From Amylibacter sp. (GTDB taxonomy: Bacteria; Pseudomonadota; Alphaproteobacteria; Rhodobacterales; Rhodobacteraceae), in NCBI GenBank assembly GCA_021775355.1, contig JAJFHZ010000021.1, forward strand, positions 1 through 64,000: a stretch of 64,000 nt of DNA, in the 5' to 3' direction. Numbering within the stretch: position 1 is the stretch's first letter; each line of letters opens with the position of its first letter. The notes beneath the pieces were generated by a model, which did not search any database, was not told the DNA's origin, and saw only the letters and a program-made list of their open reading frames with translations. Position numbers and translations under genes: made by a program. Of this stretch, positions 1 through 7,484 are shown in pieces.

Positions 1-62
1 CGAGGACAATTTTGCTTAATTTTGCCATTTTGTAAGCCTTTGATACTCTTTCAATATCGACT

Positions 63-139
<77 letters not shown>

Positions 140-874
140 ATCTTTTCAATATGTTATAGAGAAATATGAATTGTTAAATTCATTACAGGTAGCACATAGG
201 TAACACCGTGAAGGTCAATTCATCTAATTTCCCTGCCCCAAACCATCACCACAAAGATAGTTAAAGATAGATAAATAAGAGATAGCTTGTTTTCTTTGGT
301 GAGTTAGAGCATTCCAACTCATGTAACTCGTCAATCTACAAGGGGGTATCTCCGAAAAGAAGTCGCAGCTATCGGTTCAACGTTTATTGAATTGCTTTAT
401 GATTTAGGGATAAGTGAATGACTATATATTTGTTAGAAACATCTAGGGAGTGAACTTCTGCTTTGAGCCCGATGTGACCAATGTAACCGTTTAAGCATTC
501 TATAACTATGGGCGGGAAGCAGTCATTCGCTGTGGATGCGAATGGAATTCAGTCTCCGGTTGGACCGCTCCGGAATGCCCCGGTACCACAAAGCTGCCAT
601 ACGTTGTGTTGAGGTATTTTTGTAATTTGGGCTCAGAGCTGCCGTTGATCATCGATAAGGCAAGAGCCCCGTGAACGTTAAATATGCGTTCAATCCTGCC
701 ATTGTCAGAGGCTTACGGTACAAATCGAAACATATGGCACTCAGAGATGTGCCAACATTTCGGCGTTTGTGTAAGGAAAACTAACATTGTTCTATAATTT
801 TTATTCCTTTCTATTAGGTATGTTCCCACTTACAAACGCAGAACATGTAATTTTATGCCTCGGGGAGCGGTTGA
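140..874. other. 735-bp gap without an intact gene
   Basis: No convincing full-length gene is visible between tRNA-Arg and the iron-sulfur subunit gene. One short plus-strand open stretch (308-421), bounded by stops and without a start codon, encodes a protein-like tail ending in IELLYDLGISE. It may be a decayed gene end, but I cannot assign a family. A minus-strand copy of the GGCAGCT..TGAGCCCA motif lies at 626-647. Promoter elements for the downstream operon are presumably in 700-860 but cannot be pinned down by eye. Confidence 0.5.
626..647 (-). repeat. Dispersed CAACGGCAGCT-type motif, copy 1
   Basis: Read on the minus strand the sequence is CAACGGCAGCTCTGAGCCCA. It closely matches plus-strand copies near 9219 and, over the first half, those near 10852 and 13526. 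All copies lie between recognised genes. The function is unknown. Confidence 0.45.
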
Positions 875-1603
875 TTGTCTTCGGAACAAAAAAGGATGGA
901 TGTTTCGGTTTGGCGGGGCGATGATCAAACTGGCGGTTTTGAGCATTTTGAAGTACCTGCCCAAGAAAGCCAGACAATATTGGATGTCGTGTCATGGATT
1001 CAGCAGAATCAAGACCCAACATTGTCCTACCGCTATGCCTGTCGGGTCGGAATGTGCGGGTCTTGTGCGATGATGGTGAATGGCGTGCCGCGCTGGACGT
1101 GCAGGACCCATGTGAAAAAGGTTCTGAACGGAAACAAGCTGGAAGTGGCCCCATTGCGCAATCTACCGGTCATCAAAGACCTTGCAACGGATATGGATAC
1201 TTTTTTTGATAAGTGGATAGCAGCGGAAGGTATGCACCATCCGACAAAATCGCGCGACGAGCCGATTGAACCGATCAACCCTGCAGGCGCAGAACGTATG
1301 GAAGCAAACGCTGGTATTGAGTGCATCAATTGCTCTGTTTGTTATGCAGCCTGCGATACGGTCACGGGTAATTCCGATTATCTGGGCCCTGCCGCGTTAC
1401 AACGCGCATGGACGGTGTATAACGATGCGAAAGATGCTGATAAACAAGTGGTTTTGGATGCGGTTTCAGGTGCGGGTGGGTGTCACAATTGCCATTCGCA
1501 AGGCAGCTGTACCTTGCATTGCCCCAATGACCTTAATCCCATGAACGCAATCGCAGGCCTAAAGCGTGCAAGCGCTACGTCGTTCTTTAAGCGCAGGAGG
1601 TAG
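875..1603 (+). CDS. Succinate dehydrogenase/fumarate reductase iron-sulfur subunit (SdhB/FrdB-like)
   Basis: This is the electron-transfer subunit of a complex II-type enzyme, passing electrons between the flavoprotein and the quinone site. The 242-residue product carries the expected cysteines: C56, C61, C64 and C76 for the 2Fe-2S cluster, and C150/C153/C156/C160 with C206/C212/C216 for the 4Fe-4S and 3Fe-4S clusters, in the same spacing as E. coli SdhB. The start is a TTG at 875 with GGGGAG seven bases upstream; an ATG at 896 is the alternative. It is the first gene of an operon with two anchor subunits, a flavoprotein and a fumarase. The B-C-D-A order differs from the usual sdhCDAB order, so this is a paralogue and probably not the housekeeping TCA enzyme. 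Confidence 0.88.
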   Translation: MSSEQKRMDVSVWRGDDQTGGFEHFEVPAQESQTILDVVSWIQQNQDPTLSYRYACRVGMCGSCAMMVNGVPRWTCRTHVKKVLNGNKLEVAPLRNLPVIKDLATDMDTFFDKWIAAEGMHHPTKSRDEPIEPINPAGAERMEANAGIECINCSVCYAACDTVTGNSDYLGPAALQRAWTVYNDAKDADKQVVLDAVSGAGGCHNCHSQGSCTLHCPNDLNPMNAIAGLKRASATSFFKRRR

Positions 1604-1606
1604 GTT

Positions 1607-1939
1607 ATGTTGGATATTCGACTTTATATGCTTCAGCGGATTACGGCCTTGATCATGGCCCCGCTAACGCTGGGTCATATAGCGGTGATGATTTACGCCG
1701 TTCAGGACGGGCTGACAGCCGCCGAAATTTTGGATCGTACGCAAGGCAGTGTGATGTGGTTCCTGTTTTATGGAACCTTCGTTATTGCGGTTTCCGTTCA
1801 TGCGGCCATTGGGCTACGCGTGATTGTTGCAGAAACGCTTAAATTGGGTGGGTATGCGCTGAATGCACTTACCTGGGGCCTATGTCTGATCTTTTTGTTC
1901 ATGGGGGTGCGCGCAGTGATGGCCGTGACGATGCTATGA
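1607..1939 (+). CDS. SdhC-like membrane anchor subunit
   Basis: A 110-residue integral membrane protein with three likely helices (about residues 15-33, 49-73 and 84-107). H24 and H65 lie in membrane segments and are possible haem or quinone-site ligands, as in complex II anchors. It starts three bases after the iron-sulfur subunit gene and its stop overlaps the ATG of the next anchor gene (ATGA). Size and position support an SdhC/SdhD-type role, but sequence conservation in this family is weak, so the C versus D label is inferred. Confidence 0.75.
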   Translation: MLDIRLYMLQRITALIMAPLTLGHIAVMIYAVQDGLTAAEILDRTQGSVMWFLFYGTFVIAVSVHAAIGLRVIVAETLKLGGYALNALTWGLCLIFLFMGVRAVMAVTML

Positions 1940-2277
1940 TCCGATCGCACCGTACACATTCATTGTGGTTTGCATATTTACTGCACCGACTTTCGGGCCT
2001 TGGATTGGCGATATTCCTACCCGCGCATTTTTATGTTTTGTCGCTTGCGCTGACCCAGCCCGAACGGCTTGATGGCTTTCTGCACTGGTTTGAACAGCCT
2101 ATTGTGAAATTTGCTGAATTCGGGCTTGTGTTCCTTCTGGCGGTTCACATCTTTGGCGGTTTGCGGATCATGGCACTGGAATGGCTACCTTGGTCTGCAA
2201 ACCAAAAGACCCTCGCCGCGAGCGCGGTTGCAGGCGCATTCCTGATCTCTACAACCTTCTTTTTACAGGCGATATAG
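1936..2277 (+). CDS. Second membrane anchor subunit with HRLSG motif
   Basis: A 113-residue membrane protein with three likely helices. Near its N-terminus it has HRLSG, the HRxSG motif that contributes to the quinone site in SdhC-type subunits, followed by PAHF and later AVHIFGG, two histidines suited to haem ligation. The start chosen is the ATG at 1936, which overlaps the previous stop; a longer reading frame opens at 1882 but would add an unrelated hydrophilic leader inside the upstream gene. Together with the 110-residue protein it would tether the A and B subunits to the inner membrane. Confidence 0.78.
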   Translation: MIRSHRTHSLWFAYLLHRLSGLGLAIFLPAHFYVLSLALTQPERLDGFLHWFEQPIVKFAEFGLVFLLAVHIFGGLRIMALEWLPWSANQKTLAASAVAGAFLISTTFFLQAI

Positions 2278-2279
2278 AT

Positions 2280-4043
2280 ATGCCCCTCAAAAGCGATATA
2301 GAACGCCACGACACAGATATTCTGATCCTTGGCACCGGCGGTGCGGGTATGTTCGCGGCATTGCACGCGCAGCAAACCGCGCCTGCGGGAACCAAAATCA
2401 CCATTGCCGTCAAAGGTTTGATTGGTAAGTGCGGTTGCACGCGCATGGTGCAGGGCGGCTATAATGTAGCCCTTGGCGGCGGCGACACCGTCGAGCGGCA
2501 CTTTATGGATACGATCAACGGCGGCAAGTGGTTGCCCAACCAAGATATGGCATGGAAACTGTGCGAGCAGGCTGTGGTGCGTATTCGGGAACTTGAAAAC
2601 GAAGTCGGCTGCTTTTTTGATCGCAATCCCGATGGCTCGTTGCATCAAAAGGCTTTCGCTGGGCAGACCGCTGACCGCACGGTTCACAAGGGCGATTTGA
2701 CGGGGATCGAAATCATCAACCGTTTGATGGAACAGGTTCTAAGCCGACCGGTTGAGAAATTGCAGGAACACCGTGCCGTTGGCCTGATCCCAACGAAAGA
2801 TGGCACAGCACTGGCTGGCGTATTATTTATTGATATGCGCACCGGTAAATTCCGTTTTGTCCGCGCCAAAACAGTGATGATGGGAACGGGTGGTGGGCCC
2901 ACAATGTACAAATATAATACCCCATCGGGTGATAAGACTATGGATGGTTTGGCTATGGCTTTACGCGTGGGTCTTCCACTGCGCGATATGGAAATGGTGC
3001 AATTTCACCCGACTGGGCTGTTGGCTGGTGAACACACAAAAATGACCGGCACTGTTCTGGAGGAAGGTTTGCGTGGGGCAGGCGGGCAGTTGCTGAACGG
3101 ATCCGAGAACCGATTTATGTTTGATTACGATGAACGCGGTGAACGCGCGACACGCGATGTCGTCAGCCGCGGCATTTATGCTGAGATGCGCAAGAATAAT
3201 ACGTCCGAAAATGGTGGCGTGTTTATCTCTATGGCGCATTTGGGGCCGGATAATGTGCGCAAGAAGTTCAGCGGCATGGTCAAGCGTTGTGCCGATAGTG
3301 GTTTTGATCTTGCTGGCGGTCTGGTTGAGGTCGTACCCACTGCACATTATTTTATGGGCGGTGTGGTTGTGGATGCTGATACGCACACAGCCATGGAAGG
3401 TCTTTATGTGGCTGGTGAAGACGCTGGTGGCGCACATGGATCCAACCGCTTGGGGGGCAATGGCGTGGCCAATTCGACCGTTTATGGTGGTGTGGCGGGG
3501 GATGTTATGGGCAAAGACATTCGCAAGATGGGCGCATTGCGCGACCCGGATGAGGATGTGCTGAGTGCCGAAATCGAACGCGCCCAACGTCCACTGTCGC
3601 AAAAGCTTGGCAATGTGCAGCAATTACGCCATGGTTTGCAAGAAGCAATGTGGGAAGACGTGGGTGTAATGCGCACCGAAACAGGTATGGCGCGCGGGAT
3701 TAAGCGCGTTGCCGAGATTAAAACAGAGCTTCTTGAAACGGGTGTGTCAAATGACAATCTGGCCTTCAACCTGACGTGGCACGATTGGCTGAACATGGCC
3801 AGCCTGTGTGATGTGTCCGAGGTTATAGCAAAAGCCGGGATCGCGCGCGAAAACTCTCGCGGGGCGCATTTCCGCGAAGATTTCCCTGAAAGCGGATCGA
3901 TGGAAAGCTCGTACTTTACTGTGGCGCGTCAATCTGGTGATAATATTGACGTGACACGAGAGCCGGTCCAATTCACAATCGTCAAACCAGGTGAGACGAT
4001 TTTACCTGACCATGAGCCTGAAACATTGGTAGGAGCAAAATGA
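2280..4043 (+). CDS. SdhA/FrdA-like flavoprotein lacking the covalent-FAD histidine
   Basis: This is the catalytic flavoprotein for succinate/fumarate interconversion or a related dicarboxylate reaction. The 587-residue product has an N-terminal FAD-binding GTGGAG (18-23), the substrate-site FHPTG, the EEGLRGAGG segment, DVVSRGI, HYFMGGV, and the late FAD motif GSNRLGGNG. The histidine that binds FAD covalently in SdhA/FrdA (HTxAxxGG) aligns with C53 in CGCTRMVQGG, so FAD is probably bound non-covalently, as in L-aspartate oxidase. The start at 2280 lies two bases after the anchor gene; the reading frame opens earlier but only inside that gene. The stop overlaps the fumarase start. Confidence 0.85.
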   Translation: MPLKSDIERHDTDILILGTGGAGMFAALHAQQTAPAGTKITIAVKGLIGKCGCTRMVQGGYNVALGGGDTVERHFMDTINGGKWLPNQDMAWKLCEQAVVRIRELENEVGCFFDRNPDGSLHQKAFAGQTADRTVHKGDLTGIEIINRLMEQVLSRPVEKLQEHRAVGLIPTKDGTALAGVLFIDMRTGKFRFVRAKTVMMGTGGGPTMYKYNTPSGDKTMDGLAMALRVGLPLRDMEMVQFHPTGLLAGEHTKMTGTVLEEGLRGAGGQLLNGSENRFMFDYDERGERATRDVVSRGIYAEMRKNNTSENGGVFISMAHLGPDNVRKKFSGMVKRCADSGFDLAGGLVEVVPTAHYFMGGVVVDADTHTAMEGLYVAGEDAGGAHGSNRLGGNGVANSTVYGGVAGDVMGKDIRKMGALRDPDEDVLSAEIERAQRPLSQKLGNVQQLRHGLQEAMWEDVGVMRTETGMARGIKRVAEIKTELLETGVSNDNLAFNLTWHDWLNMASLCDVSEVIAKAGIARENSRGAHFREDFPESGSMESSYFTVARQSGDNIDVTREPVQFTIVKPGETILPDHEPETLVGAK

Positions 4044-5005
4044 TGATCTCAATAGATCTGATCCAAAAGACTGCCGAGACTTTGATGGACAAGGCGGCCA
4101 TTGAAATCCCAGAGGATTACCTTGACGGTCTGAAGAGTGCCGCAGCTGTTGAAGATGGTGATCTTTCCTCGTTCGTGTTGCAGGCCATGTTGGAAAACTA
4201 CGAGGCCGCCAAAGAGGATCGTCGCGCCATGTGCGGTGATACCGGCACGCCGCGTTGGTACGTTAAAATGGGCAATGAAACGCAGATCGAAGGTGGCCCA
4301 ATCGCGCTTGAAACGGCACTGCGTCGTGCGACGGCTAATGCCACAAATGGCGTCCCTTTGCGGCCCAACCGTGTGCATCCCCTTTGGCGCACCGACCATG
4401 ACAACAACGTTGGCATCGGCGCCCCAGAAATTGAATATGGGTATGAGCCGGGTGGCGAGTGGATTGACCTGATCACCGTGCACAAAGGCGGCCTTTTTGG
4501 AACGGATTACAGGATGTTGTTTCCTTCGGACGGCATTCAGGGGATCAAACGGTTTTTCCTCGACAGTCTTGTGGCTTTTGGCAAACGCGGCTTGGCGTGT
4601 CAGCCGGCGATCATCGGTATTGGGCTGGGTGGTTGCAAAGATACCTGTATGGTTCTGGGAAAACGCGCGGCTTGTTTGCGTACAGTGGGGGACCGCAATT
4701 CCGACCCGAAGATTGCAAAGCTAGAGATGGAGCTTAAAGAGCTTGGCAACTCTATCGGTATGGGGGCGATGGGGTTTGTCGGCAAATCCATGGTGATCGA
4801 TACACATATCGAAGTGGGTTATTGTCATACTGGGGGCATGCAAATGTCTGTTCATGCGTTTTGTCTGTCGTCGCGACGAGCTGTTGCACGTGTATATGCA
4901 GATGGGCGGGTTGAGTATCGCACTGACCCCGATTGGTTCACAGATTATCAACGACGGGAGACAGTGGAATGGGAAATGCCAACCGACCACGAGAGGTCCG
5001 CTTAA
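4040..5005 (+). CDS. Class I fumarate hydratase (tartrate dehydratase-type) alpha subunit
   Basis: This 4Fe-4S hydro-lyase subunit is expected to interconvert fumarate and malate, or a close analogue such as tartrate or mesaconate. The 321-residue product has the three positions expected for cluster cysteines: C65 in MCGDTGTP, C187 before a glycine-rich GIGLGG, and C275 in the HAFC segment after GYCHTGG. The start ATG overlaps the flavoprotein stop (ATGATG; either ATG could be used). The gene runs into the beta subunit gene with about a 37-base overlap. The split alpha/beta form is typical of TtdAB and archaeal-type fumarases, whereas E. coli FumA is one chain. Substrate is inferred from the neighbouring succinate dehydrogenase-like genes. 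Confidence 0.85.
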   Translation: MMISIDLIQKTAETLMDKAAIEIPEDYLDGLKSAAAVEDGDLSSFVLQAMLENYEAAKEDRRAMCGDTGTPRWYVKMGNETQIEGGPIALETALRRATANATNGVPLRPNRVHPLWRTDHDNNVGIGAPEIEYGYEPGGEWIDLITVHKGGLFGTDYRMLFPSDGIQGIKRFFLDSLVAFGKRGLACQPAIIGIGLGGCKDTCMVLGKRAACLRTVGDRNSDPKIAKLEMELKELGNSIGMGAMGFVGKSMVIDTHIEVGYCHTGGMQMSVHAFCLSSRRAVARVYADGRVEYRTDPDWFTDYQRRETVEWEMPTDHERSA

Positions 5006-5649
5006 GCACGACGCCAACACCCAAGGATCTTGCTCAGCTGAAGCTAGGCGATATCGTCTACCTTGATGGGCTGATGTATACGGCCCGCGAAGGCGTCTAC
5101 ATGCGCGCGCTGGAGGAAAAGGCAAACATTCCGATGGAATTACCCAGCCAAAGTGCGGCCAATTTTCACTGCTCGCCAGCTGCTCGGATTAATCCTGATG
5201 GAACGTTTGAGATGGGTGCTGTAACAGCCACCGCCTCTTTTCGATTTGCCAAATGGCTGCCGGAATGGCTGGCCAAATCCGGCGCAAAGTTAGTGATCGG
5301 CAAGGGTGGAATGAGTAGCAAGGACTATAAAAAATATTTTGTGCCAAATGGTGCGATTTACTTATCCACTGTTGGCTATGGCACTGGCGCGTTATTGGGC
5401 CGGGGGGTGGAAAATGTTGAAGCAGTTCATTGGAACGAAGAACTAGGTTTGGCGCAAGCGATGTGGGTCATCCGCTGTAAAAAAATGGGGCCGTTCATTG
5501 TGGCGTCGGACAGCGAAGGCAACTGTCTGTTTGAGCGTGAGAATGAACGGATATCGGCAAACCTTCACAAAGTGTATGAAGGCACGAAACCTGCAACGCT
5601 TAAGCGTTTTGGCGAAACAGACGACAAGAGCGAAGAACTTATTGGCTAA
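4969..5649 (+). CDS. Class I fumarate hydratase beta subunit
   Basis: This is the C-terminal-domain subunit of a class I fumarase. The 226-residue product contains the family's swivelling-domain features: LGDIVYLDGLMYTARE near the start, a glycine-rich VIGKGGMSS loop, and a GYGTGALLGRGVENVEAVHW stretch. The start at 4969 was chosen because GGGAG lies upstream and it begins the conserved part; an in-frame ATG at 4933 is further inside the alpha gene. The overlap suggests translational coupling and equal amounts of the two subunits. It is the last gene of the operon and converges with the TauE gene across an 18-base gap. Confidence 0.85.
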   Translation: MGNANRPREVRLSTTPTPKDLAQLKLGDIVYLDGLMYTAREGVYMRALEEKANIPMELPSQSAANFHCSPAARINPDGTFEMGAVTATASFRFAKWLPEWLAKSGAKLVIGKGGMSSKDYKKYFVPNGAIYLSTVGYGTGALLGRGVENVEAVHWNEELGLAQAMWVIRCKKMGPFIVASDSEGNCLFERENERISANLHKVYEGTKPATLKRFGETDDKSEELIG

Positions 5650-5667
5650 ATCTAAATTCCGTCTTTG

Positions 5668-6411
5668 TTAAATAAACTCTTTCGTAAGTAAAATAATGCC
5701 TGACACGAACATCATCGTAATCAGCAGTCGACGAAATTGATCATCACTTAATCGCTTGAATACAGCGATGCCCATTTGTGCAAACAGCAACGTGACAGGC
5801 AATGCCAACAACATTTGCTTCACAACATCCCAAGTATAATTTCCACGCTGCAGGAAAACGAAGGCTGCGAGTACCAGAATTATGATGTTATAAGGTTGAA
5901 GCACCGCACGCGTTTCCGATTTTGACCACGTGCGCATCGAACACCACATGGTGGGCAGCGCACCTGACAAGGACGCGGCCCCACCAAGTATTCCTCCAAG
6001 AAAGCCGACGATGCTGTCTGTTATCGGCGTTGGGTGGTCAAATTTTGGCAAGGTTTTGCGTAAAGAGAAGAACCCTCCATACAAAACCATCATGCTTCCG
6101 ATTGCTATCTTGAGGTCTTGTGGATCAAGTGTTGATAAAGCCGCCACGCCGAGTGGTACGCCCAAAACGCCGGGGATCAGAAATCGCGCCAGCCGCTTGG
6201 GTTGATCGAATATTGCCCGCCGCACAACCCAGGCACCCTGAAGGCCGCTGACAACGGACATGATTACAACAATCGAAACTGCAGACACTGGCGGCATGAT
6301 CTGAAGCCAGAAACCAAGTGCCAATAGCGCGGTTCCAAAGCCAGCTAGCCCATTGATAAATCCACCAGCGGCTGCACCTGCCACTAAAAACGCTAAGTAT
6401 TCAAAAGACAT
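5668..6411 (-). CDS. TSUP (TauE/SafE) family membrane permease
   Basis: A 247-residue polytopic membrane protein with the family's paired repeats: an early GGFINGLAGFGTAL loop and a second glycine-rich GFLGGILGGAASLSG loop at the start of the second half. TSUP proteins move sulfite, sulfoacetate or other small organic anions across the inner membrane. The start at 6411 begins two bases after the LysR gene stop; a longer frame opens at 6492 inside lysR and lacks the hydrophobic start typical of the family. It probably forms an operon with the LysR gene, and with the divergent ThDP enzyme makes a three-gene module. The substrate cannot be deduced. Confidence 0.8.
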   Translation of the reverse strand: MSFEYLAFLVAGAAAGGFINGLAGFGTALLALGFWLQIMPPVSAVSIVVIMSVVSGLQGAWVVRRAIFDQPKRLARFLIPGVLGVPLGVAALSTLDPQDLKIAIGSMMVLYGGFFSLRKTLPKFDHPTPITDSIVGFLGGILGGAASLSGALPTMWCSMRTWSKSETRAVLQPYNIIILVLAAFVFLQRGNYTWDVVKQMLLALPVTLLFAQMGIAVFKRLSDDQFRRLLITMMFVSGIILLTKEFI

Positions 6412-6412
6412 T

Positions 6413-7321
6413 TCAGAGGTCCTGACTTTCAGGAAACTTAGCAAAGTGACCGATATCAACGGCCTCAAGTAGTACCTTGTGGACTTCGTCAAGGACGCGG
6501 GACTTTGTCGTATTAGCCGGGTTAATCAGCCCGAGCTGGCGTGCCGGGCTATTTGCCGAAAGTTGGATACGTTTGAGAGGCAGGGGATTCATACTTTGGA
6601 CACAACGTTTCGGGACGATCGACACACCCAGATTGCTCAGCACCATGCTTGAAATGGCTTCCAGGCCATCCAGTTCCATGATGTCGGTGACGGCTATGTT
6701 CTGATCTTGCAGCCAGGTTTCGATAAGCTCGCCAACAACTGCATCGCGCGAGAATCGAATAAAGGGGTTGTTTTTCAGAAGGTAGACCGGGTCATCGCTA
6801 TCCAATTCTTCAGATGCCAGAAGTTGGAGCGGCTCGGCGGCAATGTTGCGCCACTGGTGCATCTTCTGGATCGGACTGAGTTTTGAAATGATAGCGGCGT
6901 CAAGTGAACCGCGCTCAATGTTACGCAACAGATCGTGTGTCAGTCCAGGAACGACACGGATATGGAGGTTGGGAAAAGCGCTTTTTAGAATTGAAATTGA
7001 GAGCGGCACCAGACCCGTCAACGTCGTCGGCACCGCGCCCAAATAAAGATCGCCCGTAAGACCATCGTCTCCCATGACTGAGGGGACGAGATTGTCATAG
7101 TCCCGCACGATTTCGCGGGCTTTTGCAACCAGTGCGCGCCCGATAGGGGTCAGCTCTGGGGTGCGTTTGGACCGGTCGAATATTGTGACTTTCCACATCT
7201 CCTCCAGTGCTTTCATCTGCTGGCTGACGGCGGCATGGGTCACATACACTGCATCAGCCGCCGCACTGAATGTGCCATTTTCCTCAACCGCAATAAGCGT
7301 TTTGAGCATACGAATAGACAC
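6413..7321 (-). CDS. LysR-family transcriptional regulator
   Basis: A 302-residue regulator with an N-terminal winged helix-turn-helix (ML..LIAVEENGTFSAAA, then AVSQQMKALEE) followed by a periplasmic-binding-protein-like effector domain from about residue 90. It is divergent from the ThDP-enzyme gene across about 160 bp containing a perfect palindrome (7346-7359), and co-directional with the TSUP permease gene. LysR proteins usually control the divergent gene and their own transcription, so the likely targets are the enzyme and permease. The start codon is followed by the usual MSIRMLKTLI pattern. Confidence 0.88.
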   Translation of the reverse strand: MSIRMLKTLIAVEENGTFSAAADAVYVTHAAVSQQMKALEEMWKVTIFDRSKRTPELTPIGRALVAKAREIVRDYDNLVPSVMGDDGLTGDLYLGAVPTTLTGLVPLSISILKSAFPNLHIRVVPGLTHDLLRNIERGSLDAAIISKLSPIQKMHQWRNIAAEPLQLLASEELDSDDPVYLLKNNPFIRFSRDAVVGELIETWLQDQNIAVTDIMELDGLEAISSMVLSNLGVSIVPKRCVQSMNPLPLKRIQLSANSPARQLGLINPANTTKSRVLDEVHKVLLEAVDIGHFAKFPESQDL

Positions 7322-7343
7322 TAAAGATACCTTTATTGTTAGA

Positions 7344-7364
7344 TTAACTTACGTAAGTTGTAAA
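7344..7364. promoter_or_regulatory. Perfect palindrome in the LysR/ThDP-enzyme divergent region
   Basis: AACTTACGTAAGTT (7346-7359) is a 14-bp perfect palindrome, within TTAACTTACGTAAGTTGTAA. It fits the T-N11-A style of LysR-family operators and lies 25 bp from the LysR start. This is a prediction from position and symmetry. Confidence 0.55.
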
Positions 7365-7484
7365 TTAATATGATTATTAACAAGTGTTACTTACCGTTAT
7401 AAACCTTGTCAAGGGCAGGGGCACCAGCCGTGAAAGTGGCTGCAATAACGTGCTGAACGGAATTCAAAAAGGGAGGAAAAAACG

